A DNA stretch of 13,187 bases. Source: Planctomycetota bacterium (GTDB lineage: Bacteria > Planctomycetota > MHYJ01 > JACPRB01). This document shows, piece after piece, positions 6,511 through 13,187 of the stretch; position 1 is the stretch's first letter; the number at the start of each line of letters is the position of its first letter. The stretch is taken from positions 1 through 13,187 of the forward strand of contig JACQFK010000354.1 of NCBI GenBank assembly GCA_016200125.1. The letters are read 5' to 3'. Below the pieces are notes generated by a model, which saw only the letters and a program-made list of their open reading frames with translations, searched no databases and was not told where the DNA came from. The translations under genes and the position numbers were made by a program.

Positions 6511-8571
6511 TTACTGGATGAACATGAATTCGTGGGTATTGAGCAGCGTCGCGACGAGGTCCTTCGACGCCGACGCTCCCTGGGCCGACAGGTCCGGAAT
6601 CCAGAGCGCCTTCTCCGCGGAGCCGGGCAGGCGGCCCAGCACGCCGAGGAAGGCGGCCTTCAGCTTCTCCTCCGGGCTGCGCGCGGCCGAGAGGGCGTCG
6701 TTGATCGCGGCCCGGGGATTCGACGTCACGCGGCGCTCGATGAATCCGTTGAGCAGGGTGAGCACCTGGGGGACCGCCGGATCCTTGTGGGAGGCCTCGA
6801 TCTGCTCGCGGTCGCCCTGGCCGAATTCCCGCACCAGGTGGCCGGGCCGGGCCGGCTGGGGCAGGTCGGAGGCGCGGACGAGGTCCTTGTCCGCGCCCGC
6901 CCGCCGGCCGCCCTTCTTGGGCATCAGGAGCGGCTTGCCGGTCTGCTTCTCGAGCTCCTTGGTGAGGCGCGCGACTTCGTCCTCGTCGCCCTTCTTCTTC
7001 GCGCGGGCGATCTTGCGCTGCAGCTCGAGGGTCGCGGGAGTCTCTTCCTTCGCCTTCATGTCGGCCTTCGCCTTCCTCTTCCCCTCATTGGCGATGAGCT
7101 GGAGGTCCTCCTTCGTGAGGCGGCTCAGCTCCTCGTACTCCTTGTAGACGCGCTCCGCCTCGGGGCTGTCGGCGCCTTCGAGGGTCTCGTCGAGGTTGGC
7201 GACGACCAGCGTGAGGAGCGAATCCCAGATCTGCTCGGCCGACATCCGCCGAAGCAGGGGGCCCTGGAAGTGGAAGGGTTCGCCCTCGGCCAGATCGCCG
7301 AGCACCGCGGAGCGCTGGTACGCCCGGGTGCTGCAGACCGTCCTCAGGTACTGCTTCAGGTCGAATCCGACCTCCACCATGAGGTTCCGGAGGCCTTCCA
7401 TGAGCGCCGGATTCGAGGGCTGCGTGTCGTCCCGGAGGTCGTCGACGGGCTCGATCACCCCGATGCCCATCATGCGCTTCCACATCCGGTTGGCGATGAC
7501 CGTCGCGAACCTCGGATTCTTCGGCGAGGTCAGCCATTCGGCATAGGCCTCTCTCGAGCCGACGCCGGCGCCGCCGCCGCGGGCGGGCGGCGTCTTCCGC
7601 TTTCCCTTCACGGCCGGGGCTGCGGCGGTGTGCGCGAGATTGACCGCGTCCCCGAACATCGTCTTCGCCGTCACCGCCGCCTCGGGCTTGGCGTCCGGAT
7701 ACTTGTAGTCGTGCGGCAGGCGCACCGATCCCGTGCCCGTGCCGTGGATGCCGTAGCCCAGCGGCTGCATCATCTTGTTGAAGTTCTTCGCCTGCTGGGT
7801 CGGCCCGGCGCCGCCCTTGAGGCTCTTCTCGATCTCGCGGACGTGCTGCGCGACTTCGGATTTGTTGTAGTCGGTGTCCTTGTACTGGAGGCCGCCGGTG
7901 AACGCAACCATCTGGAAGTACTGGATCTGGGTCCACTTGTCGAAGGGATGGTTGTGGCATTGCGCGCATTCGAGGCGGGTGCCCAGGAAGATGCGCACCG
8001 TGTTGGACATGTTGTCCTCGGGCATGCCGCGGTCGCGGAGATAATAGTTGACCGCCCCGTTCCCCCGCTCCATCGCGGGTCCCGACGAGGTGAGGAGCTC
8101 GCGTACGAGCTCGTCGTAGGGGGTGTTCTCCTCGATCTCCGTCTTCAGGTAGTCGATGTAGGCCTCGCCGGACGCCGCCTTCATCTTCGATTTCACGCGG
8201 AGAAGATCGGCGAACCAGTTGAAGAGGTGGCTGTCGTAGCCGGGGCTCTCGAGCAGATGGTCGATGAGAACGGCCCGCTTGTCCGGGTCCGAGGAGGCGA
8301 GGAAGGCCGCGGCCTCGGCGCCCGTGGGGATGCGGCCGATCAGGTCGAGATAGACCCGCCGGCCGAAGACGGCATCGCTGGTCGGCGGGGTGGGCTTGAT
8401 GCCCTTCGCCTCGAGGTCGGCATCGATGCGCCGGTCGATTTCCGCGGCGGCGGACGCGATCTTGGCCCGGGAGATCCGGCCCAGGGCGCCCGGGGCGTCC
8501 CCCTCGGCGCGCGAATCCGGCGCGTGGAGGAGGAGCAGGACCATTCCGATCGCCAGGCATCTGAGGCTCAT
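6511..8571 (-). CDS. DUF1549/DUF1553 exported protein with CxxCH haem motif
   Basis: The protein has 686 residues with a signal peptide at about 1-22 (LAIGMVLLLLHAPDSRA). The DUF1549 part (about 40-250) shows FGRRVYLDLIGRIPTGAEA (69-87), DHLLESPGY (104-112), NWFADLLRVK (118-127) and the haem-c-like motif CAQCHNHPFDKW (202-213). The DUF1553 part (about 340-685) has NPRFATVIANRMWKRMMG (352-369), EPVDDLRDDTQPSNP (374-388), RRMSAEQIWDSLL (441-453) and the closing LLNTHEFMFIQ (676-686). Between residues about 475 and 560 there is a charged, Lys/Glu-rich insertion that looks like a coiled coil plus flexible linker, longer than needed for the fold. The start at 8569-8571 is backed by GGAG seven bases upstream. 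It heads the trio. The family is almost always next to DUF1501, which supports a shared complex, but its reaction is unknown. Confidence 0.93.
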   Translation of the reverse strand: MSLRCLAIGMVLLLLHAPDSRAEGDAPGALGRISRAKIASAAAEIDRRIDADLEAKGIKPTPPTSDAVFGRRVYLDLIGRIPTGAEAAAFLASSDPDKRAVLIDHLLESPGYDSHLFNWFADLLRVKSKMKAASGEAYIDYLKTEIEENTPYDELVRELLTSSGPAMERGNGAVNYYLRDRGMPEDNMSNTVRIFLGTRLECAQCHNHPFDKWTQIQYFQMVAFTGGLQYKDTDYNKSEVAQHVREIEKSLKGGAGPTQQAKNFNKMMQPLGYGIHGTGTGSVRLPHDYKYPDAKPEAAVTAKTMFGDAVNLAHTAAAPAVKGKRKTPPARGGGAGVGSREAYAEWLTSPKNPRFATVIANRMWKRMMGIGVIEPVDDLRDDTQPSNPALMEGLRNLMVEVGFDLKQYLRTVCSTRAYQRSAVLGDLAEGEPFHFQGPLLRRMSAEQIWDSLLTLVVANLDETLEGADSPEAERVYKEYEELSRLTKEDLQLIANEGKRKAKADMKAKEETPATLELQRKIARAKKKGDEDEVARLTKELEKQTGKPLLMPKKGGRRAGADKDLVRASDLPQPARPGHLVREFGQGDREQIEASHKDPAVPQVLTLLNGFIERRVTSNPRAAINDALSAARSPEEKLKAAFLGVLGRLPGSAEKALWIPDLSAQGASASKDLVATLLNTHEFMFIQ

Positions 8572-8645
8572 CGCAGTTCTCCGTCGAATCGGTTCCGTCG
8601 GCAGAATAGAGCCGCCGGGCGTCGCTTTTCTTTCACCCTTCGGAT

Positions 8646-8688
8646 CCTGATTCAGGTCCTGGAGCTTTAACCCGCCCGGGGCTCCAGG
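8646..8688. terminator. Stem-loop in gap between ABC operon and DUF1549 operon (possible terminator)
   Basis: CCTGGAGC (8658-8665) and GCTCCAGG (8681-8688) form an exact eight-pair stem around a 15-base loop. A second small palindrome, CCTGA-T-TCAGG, lies beside it at 8646-8656. It stands 20 bases past the ATPase stop on the minus strand, where a terminator would be expected, but no T-run follows. It may be a Rho-aided terminator or mRNA end-stabilising hairpin. The rest of the 8572-8707 gap must hold the promoter for the DUF1549 gene; only a weak TATTCT (8608-8603, minus) is visible. Confidence 0.4.
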
Positions 8689-8707
8689 GACTCGCTCGAA
8701 GAGAGAA

Positions 8708-9337
8708 CTACTCCTCGATCCGCCCTGCCTTCATCCGGAGCACCCGCGTCGCCCCCTTCAGGATCGACTCGTCGTGCGTCACCACGAAGAGCGTGCCGCC
8801 CTGCGTGACCCGGCGGAGGCACTCGACGACGAGATCGGCGTTCGGGCGGTCGAGCGACGCCGTGGGCTCGTCGGCGAAGACCACCCGGGGACGATGGATC
8901 ACGGCCCGGGCGATCGCCACCCGCTGCTTCTCGCCGGCCGACATCTGCCAGGGGAACTTGTCGCGGCAGGGCTCGACGCGCAGTTCCTCCAGCAGGCGGG
9001 AGCTGTCGGCGTCGCCGGCCGTGCGGACGTTCTCCGTGCTCGTCAGGTGGTTGATCAGGAAGTGGTTCTGGAAGATGAAGCCGAAGTTCGCCCGGCGGAA
9101 TTCCGCGAGCGAGTCCTGGGGCAGGGCCCCGTAGGCCTGCCCGGCGAAGCGCACCTCGCCCGACGACGGCGACTTCAGCCCCGCCAGGAGATAGAGCAGC
9201 GAGCTTTTGCCGGAGCCGCTGGGGCCCAGGATGCCGACGAACTCGCCCTCCTTGACCTCGAGCGAGACCCCGTCCACCGCGCGCACCTCGTTCGCGGCGT
9301 CGCGATACACCAGCGCTAAGTCGCGTCCGGTCAGCAT
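8708..9337 (-). CDS. ABC transporter ATPase of the MacB/LolD type
   Basis: This 209-residue ATPase has every expected motif. Walker A is GPSGSGKS (38-45) and the Q-loop is Gln90 in FGFIFQNHFLINHLT. The signature is MSAGEKQRVAIARA (132-145), a variant of LSGGQ. Walker B is VVFADEP (152-158) followed by the D-loop SLD (161-163), and the H-loop is His188 in VVTHDES. The QNHFLINHLT segment and the small size are characteristic of the MacB/LolD/FtsE group, which powers FtsX-type permeases rather than classical import. It is shorter than the usual 225-235 residues, mainly through a short helical subdomain between Q-loop and signature. The ATG at 9337 overlaps the permease stop by one base (TGATG), so translation is coupled. 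Its last 63 coding bases have a damaged copy at 4052-4114. Confidence 0.93.
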   Translation of the reverse strand: MLTGRDLALVYRDAANEVRAVDGVSLEVKEGEFVGILGPSGSGKSSLLYLLAGLKSPSSGEVRFAGQAYGALPQDSLAEFRRANFGFIFQNHFLINHLTSTENVRTAGDADSSRLLEELRVEPCRDKFPWQMSAGEKQRVAIARAVIHRPRVVFADEPTASLDRPNADLVVECLRRVTQGGTLFVVTHDESILKGATRVLRMKAGRIEE

Positions 9338-10470
9338 CAGCCCCGCCTCTCGATGATGCTGACGGGGTCGATCCGCTTCAGGCGCCCCAGGACCGTCGTG
9401 ACGGCGAAGACCTGGGCCACGAGCGGCAGCGCCGCGGAGACCAGCAGCGGTCCCGCGTGCCAGAAGGGCACGGGGATCCCGCGGGGCAGCAGCACCCAGC
9501 CCCGGAAGGCGGCGAAGATCCCCAGGCCCAGCGCGAGACCCGCCGCCCAGGACAGCGTCATCATCAGCGCCGTCTCGCCCCAGACCATCCTGAACAGCCG
9601 ACGCTTGGTGTGGCCGATCGCCAGCAGGACGGCGAACTCGTCGATCCGCTGCGCGAAGAAGATGTTGTTGAGCAGGCCCACGACGATGGCCACGACGATG
9701 ATCAGCAGGATCGAGATGAAGCGGAAGACCAGGATGATGCGGTCGAAGCCCTGGACCACGTCGTCCACCGCGCGCGTCTTGTCGTAGACCTTCACGTCCT
9801 TCAGCCCGCGCAGGTAGGCGTTGAGCTCCGCGGTCCGCCCCGGCCGGGCCACGGCGACCACGCGCTCCCAGAGTTTCGCGGAGAAGGCGTACTGCAGCGG
9901 GTTGTTCAGGTACTCGAAGGAGCAGACGCCCAGGGGCACGGGGCCCTCCAGGATGCCGACGACCCGGAAGCGGCCGGGCATCCAGTCCTCCTCGTCCACG
10001 TCGATGCCGAACTCGCGGCCGAGCGACCAGCCGTTCGCCTTCATGATGTTCTCGTGAAGCGCCACCTCGCTGCTGCCGGACTTCGGAAGCGCCCCCTCCT
10101 TCAGGACGGCCCCCACGCGCGTCATGAGGTAGTCCATCTCCTCGCGCCGCACCGCGCGCAGGTTGAAGGGCATGGGGCCGATCAGCGTCTTCACGCGGAC
10201 GAAGCAGTTGCGGGAGTCGATGACGCGCTCGGCCGCCGGGTGGGCCGCGATCTCCGCGAGGAGCGCCCGGGGCAGGCGGGTGTCCTTCTTGGGGAAGACC
10301 AGCGTCCACTCGTCGAACTCGCGGGTGTAGACCAGCGTGGAGTCGCGCAGCCCCGCGAGCGTCGAGAGGATCACGACGACCAGCATCACGACGAAGGTGA
10401 GGATGATGACGGTCGGCAGGATCTTCCGGACGTTGCGGCGGCCGTAGGTCCAGGGGGAAAGCGGATCCAT
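9337..10470 (-). CDS. FtsX/MacB-like ABC transporter permease
   Basis: The protein has 377 residues with four membrane segments at about 18-40, 247-271, 300-322 and 338-362. Segments 1 and 2 are separated by a large extracytoplasmic domain (about 42-245). This is the topology of the FtsX/LolC/MacB permease family. After TM2 the motif NNIFFAQRIDEFAVLLAIGH (268-287), followed by TKRRLFRM, is the coupling helix that meets the ATPase. The C-terminus, LGRLKRIDPVSIIERRG, matches the usual family ending. The N-terminus PLSPWTYGRRNVRKIL (3-18) is the short amphipathic lead-in seen in these proteins. Such permeases do not form a classical pore; they pull or push on a partner such as a lipoprotein, adaptor or enzyme on the outer face. 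Both its start (with the gene upstream) and its stop (with the ATPase) are one-base TGATG overlaps, so three proteins are made in a fixed order. Confidence 0.9.
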   Translation of the reverse strand: MDPLSPWTYGRRNVRKILPTVIILTFVVMLVVVILSTLAGLRDSTLVYTREFDEWTLVFPKKDTRLPRALLAEIAAHPAAERVIDSRNCFVRVKTLIGPMPFNLRAVRREEMDYLMTRVGAVLKEGALPKSGSSEVALHENIMKANGWSLGREFGIDVDEEDWMPGRFRVVGILEGPVPLGVCSFEYLNNPLQYAFSAKLWERVVAVARPGRTAELNAYLRGLKDVKVYDKTRAVDDVVQGFDRIILVFRFISILLIIVVAIVVGLLNNIFFAQRIDEFAVLLAIGHTKRRLFRMVWGETALMMTLSWAAGLALGLGIFAAFRGWVLLPRGIPVPFWHAGPLLVSAALPLVAQVFAVTTVLGRLKRIDPVSIIERRG

Positions 10471-12332
10471 CAGAACTTCCCCGGCTGGATCGCGCGGAGC
10501 GCCTCGAGCGCGTAGATGCCCGCGTACCAGGACCGCTCGCGCATCATCCGGAGCAGCGGCTCGACGGCCTTGGGGTCCTTGAGGGACTCCAGGCCCTGGG
10601 CGGCACGGTAGCGGACGAACATCTCGGGATCGTCCAGCCGCTCGACCAGCTTGGGGAGGGCCCGCGCGTCCCCCGATCTTCCCAGCGCCGCGACGGCCCA
10701 GAGGCGGACACGGAAGTCGGCGTCGTCGGCCGTCTTCAGGAGCGCGTCGGCCATCGGGGCCGTCGACTCCAGCCGGGAGGCGAGGACGGCCGCCGCGTGC
10801 CGGCGGTCGACCCGGGCGTCCGAGAGCGCCTCGGCCAGCGCCGGCGCGGCCGTCTCGGCGGGGCTCTCCCCCGCGGCCAGCACCAGCACCAGGGCCGTGA
10901 TCATGGTCACGGCGCTCAGCGCGAAGACCGCCGTCTTGGGCTGGAGCCTCCGGAAGAGGAGGGAGATGAAGGGGGCGAAGAGTCCCATGAACGCGACCAG
11001 GACCGCCGGAGGCCCCGCGTAGAACAGAGAATGCCAGGCGAGCGATGAGAGGTCCCGGAGCGCCCCGCCGCGGAAGGTCCGGCGGCTGTGATCGTCCAGC
11101 GCCGCCTTCAGCTCCGCGAGGTCCTTCCCGGGGGTCAGGCCGCCGGGGCCGACCGTCACGTCGCCCGCCCCCGGGGACGCCGTCACCGTGAAGCGCAGGA
11201 CCCGGAGGCGGGTCGTGACCGCCGGATCGGCGCAGGCCGCGATCGGCTGCGAGCGCGCGCTTCGCGAGCCGTCCATCGAATAGAGCTCCTTGAGCGGCTC
11301 GGCGGAGTAGAGCGTGTAGCGGTAGTAGGTCGAGGCGACGGCCTTCCCGATCGGATTCCCCAGCAGCCAGGAGTCCCGGAAGAGGGCGATGGGGAGCAGG
11401 TTCTCCTTCCAGGACCTGAATTGGGGGACGACGGCGCCGGCGAGCGACGCCGCGAGGAGCACCGCGATGAGGACCGCCGCCTTCTGCGGCCCGGGTCCTT
11501 CGCGCACGCGCTCGCGCCGCTTCGACCAGACGAGCGACGCGCCCAGCTGGGCCGCGAGCGGGATGATCGGCGCCAGCGGCAGCGCGAGGACCGGGAGGAA
11601 GGGGAAGAAGGCGAGCCCGATCAGGATCGTCTGGAAGAGGAAGGCCGCCTGGGGGACGCGGGAGGCGCGAAACGCGATATCCCCCGCGGCGAGGGCCGCC
11701 GAGTGAATGAGCGCGGCGAAGAAGGCGATCGGGAAGGCGAACACGACGGCCGCCCCGAAGGCGCCGGTCGACGCGGCCTCCGCCGGCGAGGGGAGCGGGA
11801 TCGCGCCCGCCTGCTGCAGCGCCGCGGCGTGGGCCGCGATCTCGCGGATCGAGAGGCTCATGAGCGGGAGCGAGACGACGACCGCGGCCAGGTAGGCCAA
11901 GGCGAAGGCGGCGAGGCTGGTCAGGACGGCCCACGCAAAGGAGGCGGTCCGGGCGGCGACGCCCGCGCCGAAGGGTGAGAAGGGCTCGCGGAGCCGGCGC
12001 GGGTCGAATTTCTCCGGTCCCGAGCCGCGGACGCGGGCGGTCAGGAAGTCGGCCAGCTGGCCCTCCCGGTAGGCGGCGATCCGCTGCGCCTTGGCGCGCG
12101 TCCAGGGGAGGGCCCGGACCTGCGGCTCGAGGGCCAGCCCCTCCTCACGCCGGGAGATCCGGACGGCCCAGGGGATGCTGTTGGGATTCGTGGACAGGAG
12201 GGCGCCGCCGGCGACGATCCAGCCGTCCTGCCGCCGGGCGGCCCAGGCCCCGGCGAGCCGGGCGAATTCCAGGAGGTATTTTTCCAGCTCCTCGGGCGTG
12301 CCGGCGAAGGGCAGGGTTTTCGTCGCGGTCAT
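10470..12332 (-). CDS. Polytopic membrane protein with C-terminal HEAT repeats, first gene of the ABC operon
   Basis: I recognise no family for the whole 620-residue protein. Residues 1-125 look soluble, with a Trp/Arg-rich part (WIVAGGALLS, 38-47; ALPWTRAKAQRIAAYREGQL, 74-93). About seven membrane segments follow, at roughly 130-156, 190-214, 229-247, 248-267, 285-302, 436-460 and 467-488, with an outside loop of about 130 residues (303-435). The end (495-617) has HEAT-type helical repeats, for example LWAVAALGRSGDARALPKLV (544-563) and RYRAAQGLESLKDPKAVEPL (574-593). The positive loops KRRERVR (271-277) and RRLQPK (461-466) suggest that the HEAT part faces outside, like the permease's large domain. 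The stop overlaps the permease start (TGATG), so it is probably a subunit of that transporter. No Shine-Dalgarno sequence precedes ATG 12332; the leader may be very short. Confidence 0.8.
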   Translation of the reverse strand: MTATKTLPFAGTPEELEKYLLEFARLAGAWAARRQDGWIVAGGALLSTNPNSIPWAVRISRREEGLALEPQVRALPWTRAKAQRIAAYREGQLADFLTARVRGSGPEKFDPRRLREPFSPFGAGVAARTASFAWAVLTSLAAFALAYLAAVVVSLPLMSLSIREIAAHAAALQQAGAIPLPSPAEAASTGAFGAAVVFAFPIAFFAALIHSAALAAGDIAFRASRVPQAAFLFQTILIGLAFFPFLPVLALPLAPIIPLAAQLGASLVWSKRRERVREGPGPQKAAVLIAVLLAASLAGAVVPQFRSWKENLLPIALFRDSWLLGNPIGKAVASTYYRYTLYSAEPLKELYSMDGSRSARSQPIAACADPAVTTRLRVLRFTVTASPGAGDVTVGPGGLTPGKDLAELKAALDDHSRRTFRGGALRDLSSLAWHSLFYAGPPAVLVAFMGLFAPFISLLFRRLQPKTAVFALSAVTMITALVLVLAAGESPAETAAPALAEALSDARVDRRHAAAVLASRLESTAPMADALLKTADDADFRVRLWAVAALGRSGDARALPKLVERLDDPEMFVRYRAAQGLESLKDPKAVEPLLRMMRERSWYAGIYALEALRAIQPGKF

Positions 12333-12340
12333 AGCGGACC

Positions 12341-12376
12341 GGCGACGAGTATATCAGAACGACGCCGTTGCGTCAG
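12341..12376 (-). promoter_or_regulatory. Candidate sigma-70-like promoter for the HEAT/FtsX/ATPase operon
   Basis: On the minus strand CTGACG (12376-12371) and TATACT (12353-12348) are separated by 17 bases. They match four and five of six bases of the -35 and -10 consensus respectively. Transcription would begin near 12341, only about nine bases before ATG 12332, which fits the lack of a Shine-Dalgarno sequence there. It was found by eye only. Confidence 0.4.
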
Positions 12377-12384
12377 GGTCGTAT

Positions 12385-12390
12385 AAGGAG
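12385..12390 (+). promoter_or_regulatory. Ribosome binding site deciding the FG-GAP gene start
   Basis: AAGGAG lies five bases before ATG 12396 but only two before the adjacent ATG 12393. The spacing favours 12396 as the true start. Confidence 0.6.
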
Positions 12391-12395
12391 CTATG

Positions 12396-13187
12396 ATGCG
12401 ACGCGTGCTGGGACGGGCCCTTTTCCTCCTCGGACTGCTGATCTCCCCCGCCTTCATGACCGCCGCCGGGCCTGCCCCGGTCCTGGACTTCCACCTCAGC
12501 TGGCTCGCGGTCTACGGCCGCCGCGAAGCGACGCTGAACTACGATTTCGACGGCGACGGCAAGCTCGACATCCTCGGCATCTCGGTCAACAACGACTCCA
12601 ACCCCCCGGAGCGCTGGCTCTCGCTCCACTTCCAGCGGAACGGCAAATACAACGAGTCGCCGGACGTGATGTGGCCGCTGAGCGACCGGGCCTGCGCCCT
12701 GGTGATCGGCGACTTCCTCCCCGGCGGCGGCACCGAGGTCGGTTTCCTCGCGGAGGACGGCGTCTACGTCTATCCGTGGGAGAACGGCCGGCCCGCCGAG
12801 AAGCCCGTCAAGCTCATCCACGTCCGCACCTTCTTCCGCACCCCCTCGCTCCGGCAGGTGCCGCTCTGGCAGTGGAAGATGGACCTCTCCGGGGACGGCC
12901 TCGACGACCTCGTCGTGCCGCTGCCCGACGGCTACCGCATCTACTTCCAGACGGCGCCCGGGGTGTTCGGCAAGACGGCGACGCTGGAGTCCGACCTGCC
13001 GCCGACCTGGCAGCGGGCGGTGGGCGTCTCGTCCTACGCCGACGCCCCGGAGATCTCCGCCGCCCAGTTCATCTCCTACTCCGAGCTGCCGCGGCTCGAG
13101 ATCGTGGACATCAACGGCGACGGCCTCTCCGACCTCGTGCTCATCCGCAAGGAGATGGTGACCTACTATCTCCAGAAGGAGCGCGGC
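12396..13187 (+). CDS. Secreted FG-GAP/VCBS-repeat protein with Ca-binding loops, partial (3' end outside window)
   Basis: The frame is open to the window edge (264 codons, no stop). The N-terminus is a signal peptide (RRVLGRALFLLGLLISPAFM, residues 2-21, then TAAG). The mature part has three FG-GAP/VCBS units, each with a D-x-D/S/N-G-D-G-x-x-D loop: DFDGDGKLD (50-58), DLSGDGLDD (163-171) and DINGDGLSD (238-246), followed by hydrophobic strand residues. These loops bind calcium and stabilise blades of an integrin-alpha-like propeller. Such bacterial proteins are secreted or surface-held and often mediate adhesion or polymer binding. The order of blades implies that much of the protein lies beyond the window. 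It is divergent from the HEAT/FtsX/ATPase operon with about 60 bases between starts, so the two could be co-regulated. The adjacent ATG at 12393 is an alternative start. Confidence 0.85.
   Translation, partial: MRRVLGRALFLLGLLISPAFMTAAGPAPVLDFHLSWLAVYGRREATLNYDFDGDGKLDILGISVNNDSNPPERWLSLHFQRNGKYNESPDVMWPLSDRACALVIGDFLPGGGTEVGFLAEDGVYVYPWENGRPAEKPVKLIHVRTFFRTPSLRQVPLWQWKMDLSGDGLDDLVVPLPDGYRIYFQTAPGVFGKTATLESDLPPTWQRAVGVSSYADAPEISAAQFISYSELPRLEIVDINGDGLSDLVLIRKEMVTYYLQKERG

Noticed and set aside
5038..8670. Very long open frame on the + strand opposite the DUF1501/DUF1549 genes
   Set aside because: It is the antisense of well-recognised genes in GC-rich DNA, where stops are rare. Its translation is a low-complexity Arg/Leu/Val/His mix with no family motif.
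8721..8783. Attachment sites of an integrative element around the trio
   Set aside because: The gene-tail direct repeats suggest it, but no integrase, transposase or excisionase is present between them, and the copies differ in a codon-aware way. It is kept only as one reading of the repeat finding.
9337..11934. Long minus-strand frame running from the HEAT gene through the permease as one protein
   Set aside because: Only its C-terminal part (from 10470) has permease features. The upstream part is Arg/Gly/Pro noise from the wrong frame of the HEAT gene, and a proper ATG lies at 10470.

Overview
The window is GC-rich bacterial DNA. It most resembles a member of the Planctomycetota, or a relative with a similar gene repertoire. 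The strongest sign is the minus-strand trio at 4185-8571: a DUF1549/DUF1553 protein, a DUF1501 protein with a Tat-like leader, and a Planctomycete-cytochrome-C-type haem protein fused to leucine-rich repeats. This set is typical of planctomycetes and rare elsewhere. The many exported proteins (prenyltransferase-repeat, PD40/TolB-like, FG-GAP/VCBS) fit the same picture, but Acidobacteriota or Verrucomicrobiota cannot be excluded from sequence reading alone.

Layout, left to right. 1-852 (-): a prenyltransferase/squalene-oxidase-repeat protein cut by the window edge. 853-1050: a gap that seems to hold the decayed tail of a branched-chain aminotransferase on the + strand. 1051-2076 (-): a secreted Fes/EstD-type esterase. 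2179-3443 (+): a secreted thioredoxin-fold protein followed 29 bases later by a PD40 lipoprotein. 3444-3598: a gap with a perfect 21-base palindrome plus a third half-site. 3599-4039 (+): a small coiled-coil protein built from two blocks of heptads. 4036-4114 (-): a relic of an ABC-ATPase C-terminus. 4185-8571 (-): the planctomycete-type trio, probably one operon. 8572-8707: a gap with a stem-loop. 8708-12332 (-): a three-gene operon of a HEAT-repeat membrane protein, an FtsX/MacB-like permease and an ABC ATPase, joined by one-base TGATG overlaps. 12396-13187 (+): a divergent, secreted Ca-binding FG-GAP-repeat protein cut by the right edge.

Two functional groups stand out. The HEAT-membrane/FtsX/ATPase operon looks like a complete MacB/LolCDE-type mechanotransmission ABC machine with an unrecognised third membrane subunit. 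It is the best candidate for something undescribed. The trio probably forms an exported complex handling haem electron transfer and/or surface polymer processing; its biochemical role is not established.

The ABC-ATPase tail occurs twice in the same orientation, at 4032-4114 and 8704-8783, and these copies bracket the trio. This shows a past duplication or insertion at this locus. No RNA genes, CRISPR arrays, transposases, integrases or origins were seen. No stretch longer than 300 bases lacks a gene.
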